Positions 24,630 to 35,665 of a DNA stretch of 64,000 nt are shown here, piece by piece. The DNA comes from Burhinus oedicnemus (Eukaryota > Chordata > Aves > Charadriiformes > Burhinidae): positions 696,652-760,651 of the forward strand of contig VFFE01007649.1 in assembly GCA_008921705.1 (NCBI GenBank). Direction: 5' to 3'. Numbering within the stretch: position 1 is the stretch's first letter; each line of letters begins with the position of its first letter. A program made the translations under genes and the position numbers. The notes beneath the pieces were generated by a model that saw nothing but the letters and a program-made list of their open reading frames with translations, was not told the origin of the DNA and did not search any database.

Positions 24630-25489
24630 CTGTGAGTGTCAAACATTGTATGTTAGTATCAAACCAGATTCTTCAGCCCTAAATAAAAGGAGGTGCCAGA
24701 CTCGAACTTAAACCTATTGCAAATAGGAGAAACAAATAACAAATGGCTTCAAAAGTCCAAATTAAAACTTCAGTATTTGAGAGAACGGCCTTTCCTCTCA
24801 GAAAATCTCAAAGGAGTAACTTGTGCTTCTGCTAAATTGTTTCTATTTATGTCAAACCACGTCTTTGTTTTTGCTGTCTCTGACCTCCTGCATGTGGAAG
24901 GCACTTCTAATGAACTTTGCCAGAGGAAAATCACATGTATGTTGACCTTTTTCTTAGCTGGACACTTCTAATTGAGGTGTGTTTTAATTTTAAGCATAAA
25001 TGAAGTATATGAAAATGGAAAAAGTAGTTCCTAGGCTTGCTGAAGCTTTTTGGAGGAAAAAGAGTTTTGAAGATTTTGTTCTCCCAAATAAACAAGCCTT
25101 TTTTGTTGTTTCTGTGTTTTTTCTGTGTTTTTTTTCCTTTATTTTTTGTTTCTCTGTGNNNNNNNNNNNNNNNNNNNNTTTTTCTTTTTTTTTTTTTCCC
25201 CCCTTCCTCTGTGTTCCTGGTCATGTGGGAACCTTTATTTCAGACAGAACTCAGAAAAAGCTCAGCCACTTACAGTGCAATATTATTGTGTGGTCATGAT
25301 TGAATCTTGGTGTAATCAAGATTATTACCTCATGAACACTGAAGGCTCTTTAAGAAAATTATTCTTCAGTGGTGATTCAAGTGAATATCTGAATAATACT
25401 TTAAATTTTTGTAATGACATTTATTAAAAGATCTTCCTGTGTTGTGTATGAACTATACAATCTTAGAATGGTCATGAGGGGTTGGCATA
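24630..25489. other. AT-rich non-coding stretch with assembly gap
   Basis: No gene. Open frames running through the gap contain unknown residues and are artefacts of T-rich sequence. Confidence 0.6.
25159..25178. other. Assembly gap of 20 N
   Basis: Exactly twenty N bases lie inside a T-rich tract (about 25108-25200). The fixed small size and the homopolymer flanks suggest a placeholder over an unresolved simple repeat, so the real length is unknown. Confidence 0.95.
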
Positions 25490-25595
25490 AATGTTGTTGT
25501 TTTGCAGTGAACTGAAGCAAAGTAAGATTAAATTACTTTCTCAAGTTTATGTTATAGTTCAGGACAAAGCTGAGAATAGGGTGCTAGTTAACTTA
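25490..25595 (-). mobile_element. MIR-like ancient SINE fragment
   Basis: The plus strand reads close to the reverse complement of the MIR core region: a GAACTGAAGCAAAG string, then TTAAATTACTTTCTCAAG, followed by GGACAAAGCTGAGAA. These match in order the remembered MIR pattern (gaactgaggcacagag, ttaagtaacttgcccaag, ggcagagctgggat). Divergence is high, as expected for this ancient amniote family. Confidence 0.5.
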
Positions 25596-28500
25596 AAATT
25601 ATAGTTGATCCAATGGGTGTCCTCAAATGCAAAAAGTTACTATTTAAACTTTAAGTAATATTACGTAAAACATGGGAGAACAAATCTAAGCTCTCTGATC
25701 AGTTCTGAAGTAAGGTACATAGTGCATCTTACTAAATGATTGTGTATAGTACACCAACTATTCAAAGTTTTCTCTCGGCAGTGTTCTCAATATCTCAATA
25801 AAGTCTTAGAATATTACTATTAGATAAAGACTTGTGGGGTTGAAAATACTGGATGCTAACAGACTTCAGCCAATGATGATATCTTGCTCTCACTGTTATA
25901 CCCTGGAATTAAGCAAACACTCTTCAAAGTTATCGAAGAAGTTGATTCAATTTGGGAAAGGGAGAAAAGAGGAAAGATGTAGAGAGAACTAGGCTAAAAG
26001 TATCTGCCTGACGTAATAGCTAGCAAGACACGGGGATTCTGGAATTGCTAGCAGCAGGCACACATGCACACAGAAACATGCACTTTTAAGAGTCAGATTC
26101 TGAGTAGAATAAAATAAAATGCAGAACTGAGTCCCTGATATTCCAAGCAGTACGATATGAATATAAAACGCATTTTAAGACATACACAGTTTAAGGTAAC
26201 ATGACTTAATCTCATTATGAAAGTACTTTCAAAAATAAAGAATATCAAGGTGAATCTGGCTGTAGCACACCATTAATATTGAACTATGTTCAAAAGATCG
26301 GATCATACTCTGTTTTCATCCCACAAGATTCAAGGCTAGTTTGATACTGGTTGTCACATTTATTAAGATCCTAGCAAAGGCTGTGGGTTTTTTGGGTGTG
26401 GTGTTTGTTTGTTTTTTTTGTTTTTTTTTAACATTCTAAACAAGCCATAAACTTACAGATACAGTAATAATAAATTACCTGGGGGTTTTGGTGGTACACA
26501 ACTTTAATTTCACCTAATGATTTGAAACTTATCCTGTTAGCCATAAGAAAGAAAAGTATCCCTGAAATCTCTTTTTGTTATTTTGGGCAGTGTTTGTAAT
26601 GTTTTTTGGGAGCATTTATAATATTCAGACATGCAGAAAGCAAATACATCTGTGGGTTTATGTCTTGGCAAATACACATATAGCCCCATTCCCATAGCAT
26701 AACCAGTGTTTGCTGAAGTCTGTTATGAGCTCCCTCTTCTTTAACACACTATCTAGCAGCTGTTAGATGCTGAATTTTGCAGTTATTGCCTGCAATAAGT
26801 AATGCACTTTGATGTATTGGTCACTCTGTGCTCAATTTATGAAAAGGCTATGAACTACGTAATCAGGATTTTTTTCTGAGAAATCAGAAAGAAAAACATG
26901 TAGCTAAAAATTAGTCAAAAAAAATCAGATGCTTGCATATTTCAGGGAACAGGTTAAAAGCAGAATTAATTGTTCAGGCAAAGCATTTATTTAATTAAAA
27001 AAAGTTGGGGATATGAGCAGGATTATTATTAAAGCTTCCCATTGGAATTAAGTAAACTCTTCTGATTCCAGGCTTTTGACTAAGTTATTTTGCATCCTGT
27101 ATAAGAATTTGATTACTTTAATACTTAATAATTCCATTTCCTTCTGTTTGGGATGATCCTGTTTGTATAAAATATTTAAAGTGAGTCTTTCCTACAGTGA
27201 TTAGTGTGTTCAGTGAAGATGGAGGGTCTCCTCTTTAATATTGCTAATAAAATCAGTAGTAGAGATTAAATTCTTCAGAAGTATGATGAACATGGCAAAC
27301 AATCACCAGGTGGGAAGTTGGGATCCAAAGCTCTTTTGATTAAGTTTGTGCCAGTCTTGTTTGTCACATTTGGGTGATCTTTACTACAGAGTCCTTATCT
27401 AATATGATTTCTTCCTTTTCCTTTAACATTTTGGTAAGACTCCTCCCCACTCCACCTTGCCCCATAAGGTAAACCTTTAACTTTACTTCATTAAATATTG
27501 AAGCATTTCAGGTCAAATGGGGCATTCCATATGAAAAAAACTAAATATTTCTTGTTTCATAACAGAAAACTTTTTTTTGGAATGGGAAAAGAATACTTCA
27601 TTTTGATTGGACTTAGATAAATGCAGTTTTGACATTTTTTTCCCAAAATATTTTTGGAAATATGGAAACATATGCTATTTCCACTTCTCTTCTTAAATAA
27701 AGTGACCCTATTCCTCATTATGCTTCTATTTATTTATTTATTTTCTAAAGAGAAGCCTATTTCAGAAGCATGGCATCTTCTCAGACTACTCAGGTTTTAT
27801 TTGCCAATAACTTCTGTGTTGTTGTGTAATAGTCTTGTATGATTACATGGACATTTATACTATCAGAAAAAAGTGTTGCTTGTTGGTGGTTGGTATATGC
27901 TTAATAAATGTCACTGTTCCTTCCACAGTTTTTCTGCTGTTGTCTTTTCTTTTCCCTTGATTGTTTCCAAATGACATTTCAGACAATAGCATGCTTAGCA
28001 GCAATCTTGCCATTGTTTTTGAATGAAACAGAGTAATTACTTTTAGTAGAGGTTGTACAATCAGACCTCGTCCATGTGTGGGACACTGCACAATGAGAAT
28101 TCTCTCTGATGATTACTCTAGTGAACTCATGACCATTAATTTAGCTCAACAAGCAAATTTCTGGAAAGGCAACAAACTGTATTTTTGGGTTGGGGAGGAG
28201 CACAATGGTCAGAAATGCAGAGCCAGTATCACAGTTCAACCACCTTATGTGTTTGCAGCTATTTTGGTGCTAAAGTAGGAAGATTGTACCATCAAATAGA
28301 CTTTGCAGAGGTACGTACTTTAGATCTGATCTTTTGTGACTAGTAGCTTGACTGAAATTGCGTAAGGTGTGTGGGTACTGCTGTTTAATCATGTGGCTGC
28401 TGTGAATCAAAGGCAAATAGGACCCATTCAGCTCTTTTCAATATGTACATACATGCGATGCTTACTTTCCTGAATAAGGTTGCTAATTTTGTTGTACTCT

Positions 28501-28651
28501 ATTGCAAATGTTTTGAAAGTCCTTCTGTTACAACGTAAAGAAAGTGGGTAAAGCTGACACTTCCAATTACAAGTTTCTGTTCAGTGAAAGTCTCACTGTT
28601 TAATAAAATTTCAAAATTGGCCATGTCTTCCTGTTTGCCTTATGTGAGTAG
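25596..28651. other. AT-rich non-coding stretch
   Basis: No gene or clear repeat apart from a T/G tract at 26381-26431. A 78-codon minus frame (27855-28091) and nearby plus frames have no protein signature. The stretch 26700-26870 has the look of conserved non-coding DNA but no decisive feature. Confidence 0.5.
26381..26431. repeat. T/G-rich low-complexity tract
   Basis: T runs with G triplets and GTTTG units; complement of the A/C tracts seen elsewhere. Confidence 0.8.
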
Positions 28652-29518
28652 CAGGTAGATAATACAAAACTGGGAGGAGTGACTGATAGACCAGGTGGTT
28701 GTGCTCCTATTCAGAGGGACTTCAACAGGCTGGAGACATGGGCAAATGGGAATCCCATTGAGTTCATCCAAGAGAAATGCAGAGTCCTGCACCAGGGGAG
28801 GAACACCCCATGCATCAGAATAGGCTGGTAACCAAGTGCCTGTGAAGAAGTTTTGCAGAAAAGGACCTGGGGGTCACGGTAGACAAGGGATTGACAGTGA
28901 GACAGAAATGTGCCTTAGCACCAAAAGAGGCCAACAACATCCTAAACTGTATTTGGAAAAACATTTTCAGTAGGCTGTGGGAGGTGATCCTCTCTGCTTA
29001 GACTGGTGAGGCCACATCTGGAGTGCTGTGTCCCATCCTGCACTCTGTGGTATAAGAGACATGGCCATACTAGAATGGGTCCAATAAAGGACTGCAAATA
29101 TGATACCTGGAGCGTCGCAGAATGAGAGAGCGAGAGCTGGGATTATTCAGCCTGGAAAAGAGAGAGGGGGATTATGTGTGTCTAAATACATGATGGGGGT
29201 GTGGGAATGGGAAGAAAGTGAAGATGATGGAACCAAACTCTTCTTGGTGACAGAGCAAAAAGTAGTGGGCACCAGGTGAAATACAAGATAGATATATATA
29301 TATTTTTTAATTTTTATTTTATTTTTTTTATTACAAGGATGGTCGAACACTGGAAAAAATTTTTCAGAGTGGTTACACAGTCTCCATCCCTGGAGATGAT
29401 TAAAACCTGACTGGACATGGTCTGAGCAACCAGTTGCAGTGTACACTTCTTTAAGATGGGAGATTGGACTAGATGATTTTGAGAAGCCTCTCCCAACTTC
29501 AACCATTTTGTGATTCTA
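28652..29518 (+). mobile_element. CR1 LINE, 5'-truncated in the RT domain, plus strand
   Basis: The copy opens at RT motif C, where the usual D-D-T-K-L-G reads D-N-T-K-L-G (about 28655-28675), so its second catalytic aspartate is Asn. It then follows CR1 order through the conserved RT thumb and C-terminal region to a 3' UTR with 'ggactagatgattttgag' near 29464 and a tail ending near 29518. An AT-rich patch at about 29288-29335, with TATATA and T runs, interrupts the ORF and looks like an expansion or small insertion. Frameshifts and stops are numerous. It is older than the copy at 15975. Confidence 0.9.
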
Positions 29519-30639
29519 GATTAGATATGTTTAATCCTAGTAACAAAAGGAGTATCAATCTACTGTGCAACTGTTACTTCTAAGGAACTGTACATATTTC
29601 AGACAGCTCTCAGTATCTTAAAGAACACTACTCTGCACTTTCAGAAGGCATAGCAGATTGTCTGATGAGATGCTACATCTTTTGGCACTGGCATAAAAGA
29701 CCCTGGATTTCTCTTGCCAACCTTCAAAAAGAGCAGTCTCAACTCCAGGCGGTATTTCTGCTTGTCAGCACTCCCAACTCAGAGATATACTTTGATGCTG
29801 ATATTTCTGGAATGATGTAAAGGACTTGCACTCAGACCTTGCGAGATATCTATTATGTTGCTCTCACATGCTGTGTGTAGGGTACAATGTGGTCCTCGTA
29901 CCTGTGGACCACCATGTGGAAAGAATCAGGTACTACTTTTTCACAGTTCAGGCCAAAACAAGCCATCATCTCTTTACTCTCCTCTTCCTGTGGAGGTCTC
30001 AAAGGACAGCTGGCAGCTATGGGAACTGTAAGCATAAATCACCACTAGAAACAAATTGGTGGAGTATAGACAACCCAAATTCTGTGTAGAAGCACCATGC
30101 TTTCATGCTAATATTGTCAATCTGGATCCTGTGTGAGAGACTTCATTGCTTTCTTTCAAAAAAGAATTAAGAGTAAAAGTGGAGGTGCATTCTTCTTCTT
30201 TTTTTTTTTTTTTTAAAGAATACTTCATTTTATTGGGAGAAAATTGGACCTAGGTGATGGGGCAAAACTGAACTACCACGTAGTTTGGAAAGACTGATGG
30301 AATTTACCACTGTGCTGCAAAATCAATTTAGAGAAATTAAGTATATTTGCATAGAGAACAGACAAGCAACAAAGAAATAAATGGAAATTAAATAAGCCCA
30401 TTCCATTGTGTAAAATCTTAGTGAAAGACCAGAGCTTTCATACGGCAGGGGCAAAATGCTTTTATGTAAGAAAACTGCTAAATCAGAGCCTGAGGTTGCT
30501 GCTAGTTCTTGGCTTGTTAAAGCTCACAGCAGGCTGGTGTTTTAACACTGTTGGTGCTTGAGAAACTGACGCAAAAGGTCAGTAATCTTCATAAGTTTCT
30601 GTTTGGGCCTGAAGCTTCAGAGGACAATTTTGCATTTTA

Positions 30640-30790
30640 AAAAACAACAAACAAAAAAACCCCACAAAACAAAAAAACACCCCACTCCACAACTCCCTTT
30701 CCCTCAAAAAAACAAAAAACAACCAACCTGAACAAAAAAATCTCTCCCACAAAACCCCACCAAAACCAAACAAAATAAACCCTAACAAAA
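30640..30790. repeat. Long A/C-rich tract
   Basis: About 150 bases with almost no G, built of A runs and CCC/CCCC groups. The minus strand is a T/G tract with many G triplets and quadruplets, and it gives spurious Phe/Val/Gly-rich frames. Several G runs could support G-quadruplex folding on that strand. Confidence 0.85.
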
Positions 30791-32445
30791 ATAACTCTTA
30801 CTGAAACTGCATAGAAGACCTGTTGCAACTGTGATGTTAGTAGAAGGTTGCTGGAAGTTATTTAAAAAAAACCCCAAGCAAACAAAGAAACAAGTTGAAG
30901 AGACAGAAGTGTAAAATGTTATATTGAGGAAGATACAATATGACAAAGGCAAACTATCTTGTGTCTTCTTTGAAAAGCTCTGCCTAATTCAGTGTACTTT
31001 GCTGTAAGGATTTGCTAGAGTGTATCTGTTCTTGTATAAAAGAAGGGAGAGGGAAAAGATGAATGGTAATTTAAATACTGTGCACACATTTCCTTCAAGT
31101 GATGCTTACAGTGTTTCGTAGTAGTGCCTCATTTCAGTTCTACTTCACAGCTAGCTTACAAGAATCATGGGGTAAAGATGGCATGTAAAATTTCATTTTC
31201 CATGTCTTGGTGAACTCTTCTAAATCTAGTAAAATAGGAGTGTATAAAATCAGGACATTTGTGCATTACAAGAATGGTTTTCTGAAGGCTGGAAAATGGT
31301 ACATATGCAATTGCTTAAATTCTATATTGTTTGTATTTATCTTCTATCTACTTCAAGTATCTACAACCAAAATAAAACATATTCCAGTAAAATTTCTTAC
31401 AAGTTCCCCCCTGGCATTCTTTCAAATAGGGGCAAACCAATATGTGTCGACTCTGGGCTTCGCTCTGTCCCATGACAGAATTAAAATGTTTGTGTCTAAA
31501 ATCTGCCTAAAATTCAGTTAATGGCTGAGTTTTTATTAGGCATTAAACTAAAAAAGTTTTCTTCTATGGTAGTTATTTATGTACTGATACCAGGAGTCTA
31601 CAAATTTATGTCAAGAATAGAATGACATACATCAGAAAATTAATTATTTCTCTACTAATGCATCACAGTCTAACTACCATATCTGCAAAACAGTTTTAAA
31701 AGTAAACGAATAACAAAGTCTTATTTGGGCTTTCTGTAACTTGAAGCGATTCAGTTATAAGGACCTTGCAGTGTATAACCCTAAAGCACATTAAGGTCTG
31801 TCACTGTTATAAATTTCAAGAAACATTGTTATATTCCTTCTCCTTGCCTCAATCTAATAGAGTATTCTCTTCAATTTCCCATAATGCTGATATTGCACAA
31901 CACATTTCTTCAAGACTGGTAGGTTCATGAAATATTAGGAAAAAAACGCAGCCCAACTCTATTTTGGGCTTTAATATTAAAATAAATAAATAAAGGCAAC
32001 CAAAAAAAACCCCACACTGAAAACTGGAGTCTTTCTCTAATCAACTGCTGCTGGATTTATAATTCAGATTTATGGAAGAAGCAGTCTTTATACATATATT
32101 TAATACAATTGGATTCTTCAGACTTCGCGCTGAATGGGACAAGGAAATGAAAACTTAATCTCTAGAGAAATATGAAAACATAACCAACTGAAAAGGAGAA
32201 AAAAATTAATATTGCTTTAAAATTTAACTTGACTAGGAACCTACTGTGGGTTTGTATGTATATTAACAAACTGATTATTTCCCTAATCTTACTGAGAATT
32301 CCTTTTCATGTGCTAAGTTTTGGCATATTTTCCTCTATTACTTTCACATTAGATGTTGAAAGTTGGATTCAAATATAAGCACAAGAACTTGCAAGTGAGT
32401 ATTTCCAAATAAATTTGAAAATAACTACATTTAAAATGTTCTGTA

Positions 32446-32502
32446 TTAAAAAAAACCCAAACCCAAAACAACAACAAAAAACAACCCACCCCCCCCAAAC
32501 AT
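32446..32502. repeat. A/C-rich tract with C8 run
   Basis: A runs, AAC units and an eight-C run near 32491-32498. The minus strand shows GGGGGGGG, GGG, GGG and GGG groups, a possible G-quadruplex with one long loop. Confidence 0.8.
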
Positions 32503-35469
32503 CAGGCTTACTGAATAATTCAGTTAAAAGCAGATTTCTGTGTTTTTGTTTGATGGTGAGAAGGGGAATTAATCCTTTGTTCCTCCTTACAGGGTGTGAT
32601 CCGGCAGCCAGTAAAATCAGTAGAAAGACTGGATTGTGGCTGCACATCTCAGGTGGTGGACAGGTTTTTGGCTGCTCTTGACAGGACTGTGTCAATTTTC
32701 TGTGTTTGATTTGCTTATTCTCTCCCCTCTTTGCCTTCAAGACAAAAGGAGTTAGTTACAAGGGATGGAGGAGGTGGGTCACCTGGGAGTTACAGGTTAA
32801 AAAGCAGGCTGAGTAGCCCTGGCAGGACAGCTTCTCCTGAAATAAAAAAGGATTTGATGCATTTCTAATTTGTAATTTTCTTCTTTCTACGTATGTACTA
32901 TGTTTTTTTAGGACTTGTCCTCATACCAAAAACTTACCGGTTTAACTCATTTCCATTTTCTGGTGTATTTGCACACATAGTAGGAACATGTTTTCGGCTG
33001 ATTTTTGTTTCAAAAACCCGGCACTGCACAGCTTTTTTAGGTGTTAATCTATCTCCCTGAACATCCGAGGTGAACATTCCTGTCTGAAACTTCTTACCTC
33101 TCCCACCCCTAAATTTGGTGCAGTTCCAAGAAGTAGCTGTGAGGCTGAGGATCCTCTCCTCATACAAAATATGTTATTAAATCTTGCAATCCCAGCCTCC
33201 CAAAGAGGTGACAGTTCTGCTGGCTGAGACATTAGTGAGGTACACTGCTGATAAGTCCCCAGAAGCAAATGGCACAAGCTTGTTGACAGTCTTAGTGCTA
33301 TGTCCTGTAAAGTTTTTCTCTTAGTACAGATCTGTTGCTATAAAGCTAATCCTATTGCTGTCCTTAATAACAATTTTCACTCCACTGCCCATAAAATGAT
33401 CTTTAAAACTATTGTTCTGATGATCTTAACATAATTATATATGTATATGAGATTATTGCAAGTCTTTATTACCAATGATTAGCTAACCAAATTACCCAAC
33501 AAATTAATAATACATTCCTTAAAAGACTAGCCATGTGTAATTATATATAATTTAGAAAACGCTCAGAAGATGGTGCACTGTGTTTTTCTACAGTATTCTA
33601 ACTGTATTGTTGGAATCAATTTAAATTATAGGCACTAGTGAGTTTCCGATATGTAATTCTGCCTGGAGAAATCAAGTATTTTGTCATTGATGCTGTGGAA
33701 ATATTTTTGTAAGACATCATACAAAGCCTGTGAGAAATGCTGAATGAAGTCAGACACTATATTCGGTTACAGGAATATACTGCGAGAAACTGTTTATTTT
33801 AATCAAATCAGATGTAGACTTTGGTTCACGGTCTGGATACATAAGCATCTGTCAACACAATGATCTGATTTTTCAATCTTAATGAACAATCTACTCTTAT
33901 ATATGTAAATCCTCTTAGAAGGGGTGGGCTTTTTTACAGATTTCTGGCAAGTTTAATGACTGTGTTGCATGATTCTATAAATACAAAATATTGGTTCCAC
34001 ACTTTAACATGTGACTTTCTAGACTGGTTGGGAAGCTGAACTAAATTTAGATAGTTATGAGGACAATGAACAAATGCTAAAACTGCAGAGATCTATATTC
34101 TGTTCTCCTTATGTAAATGCTTGTAGTGTGCACATCGAGCTAGGTGGTATGAAAACCTGTGAAGAGATGAAAGCTGTTGTACTAAACATACTGTTCGTTT
34201 CTGGATGTATCGTTCAAAGTGGTGATGGTTATACAAGCATGACAAGAAGATTCTAGCCCCAAAATGTGTGCTGCTAATTCCATGGAGAATTTGAGACTAT
34301 CGGGTTTCAGGATCCAAACATTTTCTGTTTTTAGATATTCCTTTACATTTTTACTGAGCTGTGTCAAAAGGTCATATACAGGTGGAAATGCTTAATGTGA
34401 CCTTAAGATCTTTTGACATATAGCTCCTCCACAGAGTTTACAAAATCTGGAAGGGAGCAATCCCTTGCTGAAGTATCCACTCTGACATCAATGAGCCACT
34501 GAGGTGTCAGAACATCTTGGACACGTGTTGGTCTCTGCAATGGAGCTGTGATTATGTGCTTCGGTGAGAGCATTTAATGAAGCTGCTCAGGCATCTGTTT
34601 AAGTTACACTCACCATACACTGACTGGTGTAGGCAAAAGAACAACAGAAACACAGAAATAAGAGGACTGAAAAGAAGGAAATAATTTCTATAGCTGTGTT
34701 CAGAATTTTGAAATGGAAGGATCCCTTTTCCCCTTAGTCCCTGGTGGGTTGTTAGCTATTGACAGGCTGAAAATGGATCTTTTAATTCTGAGGTTGTCTC
34801 TCTGCTGTCTGAGCACAGAGGGCACTGAATGCGGCACTGTTGCACCACTCTACCATGTATGTTTACCTGGCCAGCTTGCCCCACAGTTCAGTTCATGTTT
34901 TTTCTGCATCACCTACACAACTTCAGTCTGGCTATTGGATCAGTGCATGCTAGTTTCCATAAACAGATACTTTGTGAGCCAGCCTCCTTCTCCTTACAAA
35001 TCTCACAGCTGTCTGTAATTCATTCATTTTTCTGACATTGAAAATTAATTTCCTTTGTCCCCTGATGTTGCATTATACGATGACTGACGAGAATCATTAC
35101 AGTCTTTTAAATAAGACAAACAAAACCGGAATGCAAGTCTATAAGAGCAATCTACTCTGAGCTCTCTAGAGAGAAGCATTCTTCTCTTCCATCTTAGCAA
35201 TTACAAGTGTGATTCTTTGCTGTCCTGGGATTGAACTGATGCCGTATCACAGAGCCAAGTGCTGGACGAAAGACTCCAGGAGGAAGACACAACACTCCTT
35301 CTGGAAGAACATACCACTAGCTCCTCATCTTACTATGACAAATACTGTGAAAGGGAAATACAGGGAAGTATAGGATATCTGAGAGCTGCTTAGAAGAAAT
35401 CTCCTGTGAAAGTCTTCTCGCAAAGATACTTGTGCGCAAATAGCACTACTCGATAAGATTATGGTTTTG

Positions 35470-35665
35470 TTGATACAACCCCATGTGCTGTTGCCCTTTG
35501 TTCAAGGTTGTGATGATGCCCAGGATACCCAGGTCCTTTTCTGCCTGTCTCAGATCTCGCACTGTTGCTTGGGGTTGCTCTAGTCCAGATGCAGAACTTT
35601 GCAGTTTCCTGTGTGAGATCTCATGACATCTTGTTTGCCCATTTCTTCCAGCAACCAGAAGAAAA
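35470..35665 (-). mobile_element. Short old CR1 fragment, minus strand
   Basis: In plus orientation the segment carries, in CR1 reverse-complement order, a decayed 'cccaggtccctctctgc' type block (about 35525-35545), 'gcttggggttgc' (about 35569-35580), 'ccaggtgcaggactttgca' type (about 35585-35605) and 'ctgtgtgaacctcatga' type (35610-35625). This corresponds to ORF2 downstream of RT motif C. Both ends are worn and the length is under 200 bases. It is diverged well beyond the copy at 41812. Confidence 0.7.

Larger units (their letters stand above)
29519..35469. other. Long AT-rich non-coding stretch
   Basis: No gene is recognised. Low-complexity tracts occur at 30198-30215 (T), 30640-30790 and 32446-32502 (A/C). 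Open frames at 29826-30089, 32369-32740 and 34713-35018 carry no recognisable domain; the one at 32369 crosses the A/C tract. Confidence 0.5.

Noticed and set aside
24388..24711. 107-codon plus-strand frame
   Set aside because: Runs through T-rich sequence and the hairpin; the product is a Phe/Ser/Leu run with no recognisable motif.
25000..25427. Several overlapping open frames of about 100 codons
   Set aside because: They cross the N gap and a T-rich tract, so the translation includes unknown residues.
32369..32740. 123-codon minus-strand frame
   Set aside because: It includes the A/C tract, giving Phe/Gly/Val runs, and lacks any known domain.
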